From Neoarius graeffei (taxonomy: Eukaryota > Chordata > Actinopteri > Siluriformes > Ariidae), in NCBI RefSeq assembly GCF_027579695.1, contig NC_083569.1, positions 77,611,149 to 77,675,148 of the forward strand: 64,000 nucleotides of DNA. Reading direction: 5' to 3'. A model generated the notes under the pieces. The model did not search any database, was not told the origin of the DNA, and saw only the letters and a list, made by a program, of their open reading frames with translations. This document shows positions 32,501-43,624 of this stretch, piece after piece. The translations under genes were made by a program, and so were the position numbers. How positions within the stretch are numbered: position 1 is the first letter of the stretch; every line of letters starts with the position of its first letter.

Positions 32501-33144
32501 GAGTGTGCAGAAAGGAACTGGCCACCTTACTGCTGCAATTCTGGCCAAGTCAACCAAACATGGTTCGCCTTAAGCCTGGATCGGGTTCCACAGTGACGAC
32601 GATGATGACTCAAATATCTACTTCAAGGAAAACTAGTCTCTGTGGCAAAAAAAAAAAAAAATGTGGACCACCAGCATCCAGCCAATCAGAATAAACTGTT
32701 TTCTGAGATGAAAAAAAAAAAACACACATGATGGAAACTACAGCTGTCCAAGTAACCGTAACAGTGCGACATCTCTACTTGCCTGTCAATCATTTCAATT
32801 AGAAAGCTCCTCTTGCACTGGAATTCAGGCATTCTGAACTTTAACACATTTTGAGGGTGTTGCTTTTGGAGAAGACATTGATTTGTGGAATGGTATTTGC
32901 TTAGATTATGAGTTTCAAAACTTGAAATAACCTCTGAAGAATACGGATGCTACCTTTAAACGAAACTCCCTAGAATTTCTCTCACCATCCCAAAACGTGA
33001 CAGTAACACTCTCAGAAAATAAAGTACATTGTTGTACCTTTAGGGGTACATTGGCTTGTCGCTGGGGCAGTACCCTCTAAGGTACTTATCTGTACCCTTT
33101 ATATGCTGCTTGGGAACATATATGTACCTTTTTGATGCTAAAAA

Positions 33145-33522
33145 GGGCGGCACGGTGGTGTAGTGGTTAGCGCTGTTGCCTCACAGCAAGAAGGTCCGGG
33201 TTCGAGCCCCGTGGCCGGCGAGGAACTTTCTGTGCGGAGTTTGCATGTTCTCCCCGTGTCCGCGTGGGTTTCCTCTGGGTGCGCCGGTTTCCCCCACAGT
33301 CCAAAGACATGCAGGTTAGGTTAACTGGTGACTCTAAATTGAGCGTAGGTGTGAATGTGAGTGTGAATGGTTGTCTGTGTCTATGTGTCAGCCCTGTGAT
33401 GACCTGGCGACTTGTCCAGGGTGTACCCCGCCTTTCGCCCGTAGTCAGCTGGGATAGGCTCCAGCTTGCCTGCGACACTGTAGAAGGATAAAGTGGCTAG
33501 AGATAATGAGATGAGATGAGAT
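33145..33522 (+). repeat. Full-length V-SINE, best-preserved copy
   Basis: Starts gggcggcacggtggtgtagtg with box B gggttcgagcccc and ends gagatgagat. The target duplication gatgctaaaaa is exact at 33134-33144 and 33523-33533. Confidence 0.95.
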
Positions 33523-33534
33523 GATGCTAAAAAG

Positions 33535-34381
33535 CAGAGGTGGATAAAGTACCCAACTTCATTACTTAAGTCAAAGTACAGATCCCACTGGTGAAATGTT
33601 ACTCCAAAACAAGTGAAAGTTGTCCAGTCAAATTTTTTACTTAAGTTAAAATACTGAAGTATTTGCTTTTAAAAAATACTTAAGTATTAAAAGTACATTT
33701 TCTGTCAACACATTGTTGTATTATTGCCACAACGCTCATGCCTCTGAAGCAACCGACTGGATTTACTGACTCGCTTGTAGAACCTGTAGAATAAACACCT
33801 TTAATCACAGATAAACACAGATTTCTACATTCTGTTTATTTGGTAAGATTATGCTAAAACATATTTCTGAAACGACTTCAGATAAGTTAACATTATTAGT
33901 AAACAATTAAAATGAAACAAATCTTTAATCCTTTTAGAAAACTGAAACATGGGTTCATGGGCCATGGGTGTGTGCATTCCCCAGAAGAACCGCCTCCTTC
34001 CATTCTGCCATCAACTGATTGTGTTCAAATAATGTTGCTGAGAAATCACTGAATTTGAATTTATACAGTCTGTGAACATGAAGTGACCCTAGTGATTACT
34101 GATTGTTTTTTTCCCACAGGTGACATTGAGAAAGTCTATCATGTTTTAGAAACGAAAAGAAAAAACATCCACTTTCAAAGCTGCTTCATAGTAATGAGTA
34201 ATGAGGACCTTGATAGAAATGTAGTGGAGTGAAAAGTGTGATATTTGTCTTTCAAATGTCGTGAAGTTAAAGACATAAGTTTCCCAAAAAAATAAAAAAT
34301 ACTCAAGTAAGGTACAGATACTCAAAAAGTATACTTAAGTACAATACTCAAGTAAGTGTACTTTGTTACTGTTTACCTCTG
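33535..34381. mobile_element. hAT MITE inserted into the SINE's target duplication
   Basis: Inverted ends cagaggtggataaagtac.. and ..gttactgtttacctctg. The 8 bp duplication ctaaaaag is exact at 33527-33534 and 34382-34389. A pyrimidine-rich stretch with cccacag near 34107-34121 resembles a splice acceptor of an old transposase exon. Confidence 0.85.
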
Positions 34382-34495
34382 CTAAAAAGGTACACATAGT
34401 TACCTTAAGGTCTAATAATGAGCCGTAGGAGGTACATTAGTGTAGATTGTACCTTGGGGTCAGAAATGGACTCCTACTGTTTCTGACAGTAGGTG

Positions 34496-34623
34496 ACTGG
34501 CGTTCCATCATGGGTGTATTCCTGCCTCAGTCCAGTGTTCTCAGGTTAGTCTCTGGATTCTCAGTGAACCTGACCCAATAAAGAGGTTTCTGAAAAGGAA
34601 TGAATGAATGAATGAATGAATGA
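34496..34623 (+). repeat. SINE/LINE 3' tail with (GAAT)n
   Basis: gactggcgttccatcatggg..ctgacccaataaagaggtt, then (GAAT)n at about 34598-34622. The order matches a fish retroposon tail; the head is missing. Confidence 0.55.
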
Positions 34624-36058
34624 TCGAGCCACACAGGCACAGAGAGATGACCATTTATTTCATGTTTCATTTCTGCTGCTTTATCAGGAACATCATCCTG
34701 CTCTTGTAATGTTTTTGTTCTGCTTGACTCCATCAGAGACTTTGACTGGGGACCTGAGATCTTGACTTTCTGCTGGATCGCTCATAAATATTAACGGGTA
34801 GCTTATTGCAAGCATTAGAGCTTGTCAGTGGCTCAGGGGTGAGCCCACTTGCTGATCTGTCAGGACTGATTTGACTTGTCACTGCAAATGGAAGGAGGCT
34901 TCAGAATATCTTTCTTGAGGAAGTTGTCACTGCTTGTTCAGTCCTGAATGTGTGTGATTACTGACAATAAAACGAAATTGACTTTGGTCCTTCTTTGTCG
35001 TGGTGCATTTACTAGTATTGTAGGCTTTTTTGATACTGTATGTAGTTGATTGTTTGATATGAAACACACATTCAAACTGGGTATTAAGTGCCCGATTGAT
35101 TGAAGATAGCATATCAGGATTTGCATCTACACATGGACTAATCTATGCACAGTACCAGAATTGCATACAGAATGAATCTACAATTGGATAAGAATGTCAT
35201 CAAATCTCCAAAGATCAGGCTGATTTGGACTGTAAGCTTGTTTATAGTCTAACAGCCCCTCATCTGCATAGTTAATACCGGCAGTTGCTCATATGTCTGT
35301 GCTGGCTCACCTAAATGTCTCAATCAAGCTAGCATTCTTGTTCAACATGCACACCAGCACAAATATTCATGCATGCACTGCCTCTGAATGTGTAAGTAAA
35401 TATTTGTTTTGCATGCACCAGGGAGCTCTTTTGCTTTCTCTCCCATCAGTTTGTCTGGTTGTGTGGCTGCGACCTGGCAGCTCCTCCCTTTAACATAGCT
35501 GCAGAGGCAAGCTGTGGAAAACAGCCAACCTGTCTGTCATGGTGGTCCATCTCCGAGGAGCAGAGCTGCATTCTTTCTCCGAGTGCGATCACTCAGAGAA
35601 GTCTCTTTGGTCTTTGACTCCCTACCTACAGGTGGAGAAACACAGACGCTATCCTGTATGCCTGATCCATGCTCACATCAATACTGCTTCGGCTTAACAC
35701 ATGACAGCTAACAGGGGCCAGGACAAAAAAGGAACAGTGCCAGAAATTGCTCTGCAAAGCAAAAGGAAGAGGATCTGTGTCCATGTTCGAGATTACCTAT
35801 GGCAGGCTTTGCAGGTGTGCATAAAGTCTGTTGGCACCATGTTTCCGCAGGTCTGAAACATGCTGAGATTATTCAACTCCCTTGGGGTTGTGTTTACAGC
35901 TCTGCGTAAGGGATTTAGTCCATTAGGAAATTAAATAGCAGCATGTGCCAACTAGCATGTGGTGTTTAATTGGTGTTTAAGCCGATACTGCACTGTTGGC
36001 CTCCATCTCTTTTCTCACTTTGGCTTTATCTGTTGCATTCGCTAACACACACACACAC

Positions 36059-36115
<57 letters not shown>

Positions 36116-36837
36116 GGGAGGGCAGATGCCACCTTTTACTGCTTTTCTGTCCTAATTCATTGTTTCCACTTGTGTTAAAGGTGAACGTATACAGCAACAT
36201 GATATTTTAGCTTGTAAAATGTAATGGAACAGCAGTTGGAATTGTCTTGTTCTGTGGTTAGTACATGAGTTATTGTTTGGACTACAGCTACAACCCCAAA
36301 CATTCCAGCTTCACACTTTGCAATGTTCCATCAAAAAACATTTCCATACAAAGGCCTGGAAATACACGACACGGAATCGCAGGTCTCAGACCTGTCATGA
36401 CTCACGCCTGCTTTCTGTCTATCCATCACGTGTGTTCCGACGGGAAACTGGGAAAAGAGTGGCAACCTTGAGCTGACTGTATGATATATAAATATATTAT
36501 GCGCTTCCATTCCAGTCATCATGACATCACTTGTAAAACATGTGCGCTGTCTGAGTCCCCAATAAGCTGTTATGCAGTGGAGGTAAGGAAGACAGGGGGA
36601 GAGAGTGTGTGCTGTTATAGCAGTTACTGTTACCACCCTGAAGTTGATTATTTTCCAGTAATAGCATGTTCTAAAGTGTTTTATTCCTCTTATACCACAG
36701 CAAGTGATTTTTTTTTAATTTTATAAAGAATGACATCATACATTTTATCAATTTGTTATATTTAATGTACAGCATCTTCAGTCCAAATTGGTTTCTGTTA
36801 ACACTTCCATTATTACAGCTATAAACAAAAATTTATG
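34624..36837. other. Mostly unique non-coding sequence with a long (CA)n
   Basis: (CA)n with a single cg interruption at about 36045-36113. ORFs such as that at 35514 have no domain features. Possibly intronic. Confidence 0.45.
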
Positions 36838-36839
36838 CA

Positions 36840-37331
36840 CTCACCGGCCACTGGCAGGAGTGGAACCTAATGTGGTCATCTGCTGTTGCATGCTGAGATG
36901 CTTTTCTGCTCACCACGGTTGTAACGAGTTGCTATGAGTTACTATATCCTTCCTGGCAGCTTGAACCAATCTGGCAATTTTTCCATGTTTGTTTCCACCC
37001 ACAGAACTGTCGCTCACTCAATGTTTTTTGTTTTCCGTACCATTCTGTGTAAACTCTAGAGACTGCTGTGTGTGAAAACCCCAGGAGATCAGCGGTTTCT
37101 GAAATACTCAAACTAGTCCATCTGGCTCAAACCAACACAGTGAAAGTCACACTCTGAGATCACAATTTTTCCCATTCTAATGTTTGAACATTGTGAACAT
37201 TAACTGAAGCTCTTGATTTGTATCTGCATGATTTTCTGCATTGTGCTGCTGTCAAGGGATCGGCTGATTAGAGAACTGTATAAAACAGCAGGTGGATGAT
37301 TGGGTGTTCCTAATAAAGTGGCCAGTGGGTG
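36840..37331. mobile_element. DNA transposon remnant with gtggccagtgggtg end
   Basis: The right end gttcctaataaagtggccagtgggtg has only a short counterpart at the left (ctcaccggccactggcag), so part of the left TIR was lost. The body (accccaggagatcagcggtttc, gaaatactcaaactag) is a sequence I associate with a widespread fish DNA repeat. No transposase frame. Confidence 0.5.
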
Positions 37332-37550
37332 GAGCTTTTCCTCTCTTTTTTTCTTTCTCTTGAAGCTAATTATTAGAAAAAGATTGCCGCTCATTACATA
37401 ACTGAGAAAATGCAAAGCATAAAGTCCTCTGTCTTGAAGAAAGAGTTTCCCCACAGAAATCTTAGAGGAATGGTTTACATATAAGTGCAGACACTGACAA
37501 AAGTCTTTGTTTATAAATGTTAAACATCAGCTTTCTGAAAGAGCTCATCA

Positions 37551-37853
37551 TCTATAGTCACTTTATCCTGTTCTACAGGGTCACAGGCAAGCTGGAACCT
37601 ATCCCAGCTGACTACAGGCGAAAGGCGGGGTACACCCTGGACAAGTCATCACAGGGCTGACACATAGACAACCATTCACACTCAATTTAGATTCACCAGT
37701 TAACCTAACCTGCATGTCTTTGGACTGGGGGGGAAAACTACACGGACAACATGCAAACTCCATACAGAAAGGCCCTCGCCGGCTATGGGGCTCAAACCCG
37801 GACCTTCTTGCTGTGAGGCAACAGCGCTAACCACTACACCACCATACCGTCCC
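37551..37853 (-). repeat. V-SINE with internal deletions
   Basis: The minus-strand copy runs from the 3' tail (tcatcatctatagtcac) to the head ending caccataccg. Parts of the body are missing compared with 18892-19263. Flanks tctgaaaga / tctgaaga suggest a target duplication. Confidence 0.85.
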
Positions 37854-38061
37854 CTCTCTGAAGATATATAGATAAATTATGTCAGAATTTTTCTCACCTT
37901 TAATATGAAATTCCAAAGTATACAAATTAAGTGAAAAACTATCAGATACTTTTTTAGGTGAAAAAAGAAAAGTAAAAACTTACAGTTACTGAGTTGCTCA
38001 AGTGTGCACACCCTTAAACTAATACTTTGTTGGCACAGCTTTTGGTTTTATTACACCACTC

Positions 38062-38761
38062 AGGCTACGTTTACATTAGACCGTATCTGTCTCGTTTTCT
38101 TCGCGGATGCACTGTCCGTTTACATTAAACCGCCTGGAAACGCCGGGAAACGGGAATCCGCCAGCGTCCACGTATTCAATCCAGATCGTGTCAGCTCCGG
38201 TGCTGTGTAAACATTGAGAATACGCAGATATGCTGTGCTGAGCTCTAGCTGGCGTCTCATTGGACAACGTCACTGTGACATCCACCTTCCTGATTTGCTG
38301 GCGTTGGTCATGTGATGCGACTGCTGAAAAACGGCGCGGACTTCCGCCTTGTATCACCTTTCATTAAAGAGTATAAAAGTATGAAAATACTGCAAATACT
38401 GATGCAAATACTGCCCATTGTGTAGTTATGATTGTCTTTAGGCTTGCCATCCTTCCACTTGCAAGTGGTAAGTGATATGCACTGAGATCACACACACAGC
38501 GGCTCAGTCCCGAATCACAGCTTGTGCACTTCACTCGCACACTGTGTGAGCTGCGCAGGGCCGGAGTGCGCACCCTCCAGAGGGCACTCGCTGTTCAGGG
38601 CGGAGTGATTTGGAGCGCAGGATGCCTGCGGAGCCGAGCGTATCCGTGTATTGGCGTTGCTGTGTGCACGCAAATCGTGTATTGGTGTTGCTGTGTGCAC
38701 GCTAATCGTTTTAAAAACGTTAATCTGATGATCCGCTGATACGGTCTAATGTAAACATGGG
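38062..38761. mobile_element. TIR element (gctacgtttacattagaccg), hAT-like
   Basis: The left gctacgtttacattagaccg and right cggtctaatgtaaacatggg are inverted ends of ~700 bp. Flanking ctcag is repeated (38059-38063, 38762-38766), part of a possible 8 bp duplication. There is no transposase. The middle is GC-richer with a repeated gcgttgctgtgtgcacgc-like block at about 38650-38705. Confidence 0.6.
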
Positions 38762-38835
38762 CTCAGTGTTTTTGAGTAAGGGTCTACCAGTGTGGCACAC
38801 CTTTTAATTATTATTATGCAATATTTTGCCAAGCC

Positions 38836-39730
38836 AAGGCCTGGCAGGTATGCCAGCAGATGAAAAAGATATGGAAGTCATCAATGAGGAGAGAATTAAA
38901 GATCAGATTTTCCAAGCCAAACCACAGTAGAATCCATTCTCCTGTATGGGTCGGAAACATGAAGCATACCTAAAGCACTTGTGAAGTACATTGATGGCTG
39001 TTATACAAACGTGCTACAAATGGCGTTCTACAGGAGCTGGTTTGACAAGATCAACAAAAAAATAATCTATGGAAACTTACCCAGAGCTATCCAAAAGAGG
39101 AGGAAGAAGCTCGCAGGCCATATAAGATGACATGACGACCTACTGGTGCACAAGCTGCTGTCCTGGGACCTGAAGCATGGACAGCGAGGACATGAGCATC
39201 CCCACCTTCCATTCCTTGACATGCTTTACAGGGACACCGAACTTGACAGTGTTGCTGAGGTAGAGAGCCTGATACTAGACAGACATGTGTCTTCATCGGA
39301 CGATAAATGAATGAATGAACCCTTTATTATCACTGTTACCAGTGAAATTGACCATCAACCTGTCCTTACAGAGGGGGAACAGGACAGGAAGACAGGGATA
39401 AAAGAAAAAGAAACACAGTAGTAACATGAGGAAAGATGAGGAAAAAAGAACCCCCCCCCCGTGCTCCTATCAGGAGTACAGTGTGGGAGCATTTAAAAAC
39501 CTCCGCACAAGCACACAATAACACAAGTACACTTTAAAACACGGGACTTGAGGGGGGGAAAGGAGGGGGCAATCAGGGGTGGGGGGAGGGGGTAGGAGAG
39601 GAGGGGAGGAGAGGAGGTAGAGGTAACCCAGTGCAAGCAAGCAGCCGTCCACTCCTGCAGCCATGAGGGCGCTGGTCACGCACCCGCTTGTCACACTGGG
39701 GGTGAAAAAAAAGCCACCCTAAATAAGTAA
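38836..39730 (+). mobile_element. 5'-truncated LINE fragment in the Tc1 element
   Basis: It lies between the two parts of the Tc1 body at aatattttgcc (38824 on) and taatattttctc (39727 on), so aatatttt is a likely target duplication. The 3' side contains ccctttattatcactgttac and ends in taaataagtaagtaa. Confidence 0.6.
38920..39312 (+). pseudogene. LINE reverse transcriptase C-terminal region
   Basis: The plus-strand frame reads TVESILLYGSET, stop, then KALVKYIDGCYTNVLQMAF, LPRAIQKRRKKLAGHIR, stop, and DMLYRDTELDSVAEVESLI. This is the tail region of a LINE polymerase (the LLYG and GCYTxxLxxA blocks). At least two stops are present. The polymerase catalytic core is not included. Confidence 0.65.
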
Positions 39731-39866
39731 GTAATATTTTCTCACTCTTTCTTCCAAAAACATTCTAGAGCCATCAAATTGTAAGGGCATCTCCTGTGTA
39801 CAGCTTGTTTCAGGTCACCCCAAAGAGTTTTAGTTGGATTCAGATCTAAAAAAGCCATTCCTTTGT

Positions 39867-40541
39867 TATCCCCTGCCTAAATGAAGTTTAGCGGGGGATA
39901 TAGAAACGGCTTCTGTCCGTCTGGTCACGTTTTTGTTTCCGGGCCATATCTTTAAAACTACTGAAGATATCTTCATGAAACTTTGTATAAATATCAAGTA
40001 ACATGTGAACTGGTGCCTTTTGCTATTTTTGATTTTTGAGAAAAAAGTATTTTTCGAATTTTTACATTAATAAATAGATTTTGACTTCGTTTCTAAGAGC
40101 AATGCTTGTTTCAGGAGCATATATCCAAAACTATTCATGATACGGATTTGAAACTTGGTATACATGTTAACAAGGTGATGTCGATGTGCCTTTTCATACT
40201 AAGAAATTTGAGACATTTCCATAGAAACAATTTCAGACTTAGTTTCTCAGGTTAGTCTTAGGGGTAGGTTTTGTTTCCGGAGCAGAACTTGAAAACTATG
40301 AGTGGTATGGTCTTGAAAGTTGGTATATGTGTTGATTAAGTAATGTATATGCGCCTTTTGATACTAAGAAATATGAGAAGTTTAAATTTTCAGCTCACCT
40401 GGACCAAAGGTCCAGTGGGCTTATGCCATGGGCTGCTGAGGTTAGTGTAAAGAGGTAGGGTTGGTTTCCTGCAACAGAACTTGAATGTGACAAGTAATAT
40501 CTTGAAACTTGGTATATAGTTGGTATATAGGACAGGGGATA
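39867..40541. mobile_element. TATCCCC-ended non-coding element in the Tc1 element
   Basis: The ends tatcccctgcc and ggacaggggata are inverted. Interior modules contain gatatcttcatgaaactttg, tttgaaacttggtatacatg, tgaaagttggtatatgtg and ttgaaacttggtatatag, spaced roughly 150-180 bp. Ends and module type resemble the element at 11-1066. Confidence 0.55.
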
Positions 40542-40754
40542 GAGATGACTGATTTGGATGTATGATTTGGGTCATTGTCATGCGGAAAAGTGAAATTCCT
40601 CAGCTTACTAGCAGATGCTTTAGAATGTTTTGTACTCGAGGTGTTTGGTATTTCTCGTTATTCATGATTCCTTTCACCTTGATAAAAGCCCCAGTTCTGG
40701 CAGAAGAAAAGCAGCTGTAAAGCATGATGCTGCCACCACCATGCGTCACTTTGG

Positions 40755-41260
40755 TTATGGTTTTCTTTTGGTGATGTGCATTTGTAATTTTTTTACACCA
40801 AACATATCTTTTGGAATTATGGATTTATTATACCTTTTGGGATTGTTCTCATGAGACCTTAACATGGGTGATTTAGTTGGGCTTTGATGTTCTTTTTGTG
40901 AGAAAAGGCTTCTGTCTAACCACACTAACCTGTAGCACCAGACGTGTGAAGAATACAAGATTGTTGACACATGCAGAGAGTAATTAGTACTTGCCAGATA
41001 TCCCTGTAGCTTCTTCAATTTTGCTGCAGGCCTCTTGGCAGCCTCCCTGGTAGTTTTTTGTCTTTTTCTTTTGTAAAATTTGAAGGGGCATCCTGTTCTT
41101 GGAAATGTCAGTGTGGTGCTCCATTTTCTCCACTTGTTGTTCATGGCCTTCACAGTGCTCCATAGTACATCTAACATTTTGGAAATTCTTTTTCTAATTG
41201 ATACCTTTCAAGAAGTGAGACACCATACACGTTTTGTCAGCTCTTTGCGGCTCATGGTTT
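40755..41260 (-). pseudogene. Tc1-like transposase N-terminal part, degenerate
   Basis: Minus-strand reading from ATG at 41256 (MSRKELTKRV) passes a stop and continues as MLDVLWSTVKAMNNKWRKW, TFPRTGCPFKF and REAAKRPAAKLKKLQGYLAS, i.e. the DNA-binding half of Tc1 transposases. The remainder is scrambled and the catalytic residues are not recognisable. Confidence 0.7.
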
Positions 41261-41446
41261 CAGTTATCAGATAAAACCAAGATGTCAAGAAAATCCTACA
41301 GAAACAGCTGGTCTTTATTTGGGGTGGATCAGAATAATTTCATTGATGACAGCTGCATGATAATCTTTTTTGAACATGAACTTGTATGTGATCGGTTCAT
41401 TCAGAACACAGCCAAATCCCCAGTTAGAAAAGGGTGTGTACACTTA

Positions 41447-41937
41447 AGGCCTCTGCATGCTCTTGCGACAAGGCTTTCGCAGATAGCTTTTCGCAGACAG
41501 TTGTAATTTATCGTTGAGCGGGGAGTAATAGGCGTGCGCGATGTTATTCACCGCCACAACACAAGGGGGCGCGAAGTCGCGAAATCGCTAGGAGTAGTTG
41601 GTGGGTGTGGTTAGTGGAGTGTTTATCCTCCGGTTGCTTATAATGACTAGAACTGGAGTCGTATAGATGTACGTACTTCCTCACTTTCTCGATCAACCGC
41701 TCTTCGTGCTGCTCCATCTTCGCTCGTGTTTTTAAAAATGGCGGTCGTGAAAACAAACCAAACCGGGAAAGTAGGGAAGCAGAAGTGCGTGTACAGCGGA
41801 TGTAGAGTGGACCAATCAGAGCCCTCTTGTCTGCGAGGCTTCTGCGGTGGTCACAATTTTTGGGAGGTGCGCGCAGAGCGTCTGCGAAGGTGGGGGGGGC
41901 TATCTGCGAGGACTGGGTTGTCAGCATAAATTGGCCT
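41447..41937. mobile_element. PIF/Harbinger MITE with MADF-protein stub, copy 2
   Basis: It is flanked by TTA at 41444-41446 and 41938-41940. Highly similar to 26442-26968, with short deletions near the right side. The outer Tc1 sequence resumes directly afterwards (tgcagccaggttcttgtaac). Confidence 0.8.
41645..41718 (-). pseudogene. MADF/Myb-like N-terminal stub inside the MITE
   Basis: Minus strand from ATG at 41718 reads EERLIEKVRKYVHLYDSSSS. A start with an Arg/Glu-rich helix and the HLYD block is what MADF-domain proteins (the DNA-binding partner encoded by Harbinger elements) look like. Only about 25 residues remain. The family call is inference, supported by the Harbinger-type TTA duplication. 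Confidence 0.5.
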
Positions 41938-42288
41938 TTATGCAGCCAGGTTCTTGTAACTCTTTAATTTGTCCTATTTCCCCCTAAAATATATCTGATT
42001 ATTTTTCATTTAATTTTTATACTGTAATTTCACACTGAGTGTGGAAAAAGTTCTGACTTATTGGGTTTATCTTAGTTTCTTTTTTTTTACATCAGAAAAA
42101 ACTGCCATTTTAACAGGGTTGCGTCATTTTTTTTATATCCACTGTATTTTTTTTATTCTGCATATTGTCAGGTTGTTAAAGTGGGCATTCATGTCCCAGT
42201 AAAAGCATTGTTATGATAGAAATGGTTATGTATTTGAAAGAATATATTAATATAAACCTGTGATTTGCCTTATAGATGGCACTACTGT

Positions 42289-42658
42289 GGGTGGCATGGT
42301 GGTGTAGTGGTTAGCACTGTCGCCTCGCAGCAAGAAGGTTCTGGGTTTAAGCCCAATGGCCGACGGGGGCCTTTCTGTGTGGAGTTTGCATGTTCTTCTG
42401 TGTTTATGTGGGTTTCCTCTGAGTGCTCCGGTTTCCGCCACAGTCCAAAGGTTAGGTTAATTGGTGGCTCTATATTGACCATAGGTGTGAATGTGAGTGT
42501 GAATGGTTGTATGTCTCTGTGTGTCAGCCCTGTGATGATCTGGCCACTTGTCCAGGGTGTACCCCGCCTCTCGCCCATAGTCAGCTGGGATAGGCTCCAG
42601 CTTGCCCGCAACCCTGCACAGGATAAGTGGTTACAGATAATGGATGGATGGATGGATG
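42289..42658 (+). repeat. V-SINE with 14 bp target duplication
   Basis: Near full length with a (GGAT)n tail. gatggcactactgt is exact at 42275-42288 and 42659-42672. Confidence 0.93.
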
Positions 42659-42759
42659 GATGGCACTACTGTCAGAGTTACTGGTATAGAAAATTAATCA
42701 AGACCCTCTGACAAATCAGAATTAAGTGTTTACCAGTACTATAGCAGCAACAACTCATG

Positions 42760-42945
42760 AGGGAAACCATAGTCATGGTTAGAGACACAGCTTTGGGACC
42801 AAAAGGTCACTGGTTCAATTCCCTGGACTAGCAAGAATGGCTGAAGTGCTCTTGAGCACTGCATCTAACCCCAGGCTGCTCTTGGTACATCTTTGTTGCC
42901 CTGGATAAGAGCGTCTGCTAAAGACCAGTAATGTAATCTACAGCA
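42760..42945 (+). repeat. Second SINE type, tRNA-like head
   Basis: The head agagacacagctttgggacc..ggtcactggttcaattccc has a box B (ggttcaattcc), then gaatggctgaagtgctcttgag and a tail gataagagcgtctgctaaag. It is distinct from the V-SINE copies. Confidence 0.65.
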
Positions 42946-43106
42946 GCTCATCCATGGGAACAACCCCACCATATGTAACAGCTGTTCTAATAAATCTTCA
43001 TGAAGTCCTTCTTCTCAACTCCATATATTTCCAATTCCATTGAAATACAAATTACCTCTTTTTAATTACTAGAGATTTAAATAATATTACTTTCTGACAG
43101 ATATTT

Positions 43107-43624
43107 AACAGTTATTCCACAAAATCGAGTCGTACATGACCTGATAGCTGACGAGTCATGTAGCACCGAGTTGGCTATAAGCCATGTATGACGAGATTGA
43201 GTGGAATAACTGCTTTATTCTTTCCACATTTATTGGATTTTGAGAAACAGAGCATTTTTATTTTTTGCAAATTCGATAAATAAAATTTTTATACAAAACA
43301 TCCGGCAAAATCATTTCCGGTTAGAATGTAAACAAACCGGTGAAATGACAGTAGCAATTTGTGAAAAATGCAATAATAATAATGTTTGAAAATAAAAAAA
43401 TATATATGTTATTAGCATCAAATACTTTTATTCCATATTTTGTTGCTTTTTTATTTTGGGGTTTTGTTTTCAAGTAAAGTTTTTATTTCATTCTCGGTTG
43501 AGTCAACAACATGCTCTGCCATTTTGTTTTTCTCTACTCACAGTATATGAGCTGATAGCCTAGTAGTAGAGTAGCCAATCAGCGTGCACGATTGCTCATA
43601 TCCAGTGAATGTGGATAGAATAAA
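43107..43624 (-). mobile_element. TIR/hairpin element with coding stub, left arm of an inverted pair
   Basis: It is the reverse complement of 44906-45429. Its outer end aacagttattcc and a subterminal palindrome (gtcgtacatgacctgatagc .. gctataagccatgtatgac) are shared. On the minus strand ATG near 43521 opens a short frame containing EIKTLLENK. Confidence 0.65.

Larger units (their letters stand above)
33005..34510. mobile_element. GTACC-rich DNA element interrupted by a SINE and a hAT element
   Basis: The left part 33005-33144 (cactctcagaaaataaagtac..gtacctttttgatgctaaaaa) and right part 34382-34505 (ctaaaaaggtacacatag..gtaccttggggtcag) belong to one element with repeated gtacctt blocks. Intervening sequence is a V-SINE followed directly by a hAT MITE. 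Terminal repeats were not resolved at the right end. Confidence 0.6.
37866..42144 (-). mobile_element. Tc1-like transposon expanded by four insertions
   Basis: Removing four unrelated inserts (38062-38761, 38836-39730, 39867-40541, 41447-41937) leaves about 1.5 kb in the order of a single minus-strand Tc1 copy: aagtgtgcacacccttaaac near 38000, the transposase region at 40755-41260, aagggtgtgtacactt near 41430 and the end ttttatatccactg before TA at 42145-42146. The outer left end is not preserved. Confidence 0.7.

Noticed and set aside
34100..34130. Strong splice-acceptor-like tract (tttttttcccacag) as a possible host exon
   Set aside because: It lies within the hAT element at 33535-34381; no domain-bearing frame follows.
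35514..35711. 65-residue ORF as a possible exon
   Set aside because: No domain, no flanking splice sites I could support, and no Met context; left as chance.
35970..36178. His/Thr-run ORFs
   Set aside because: Translation of the (CA)n array at 36045-36113.
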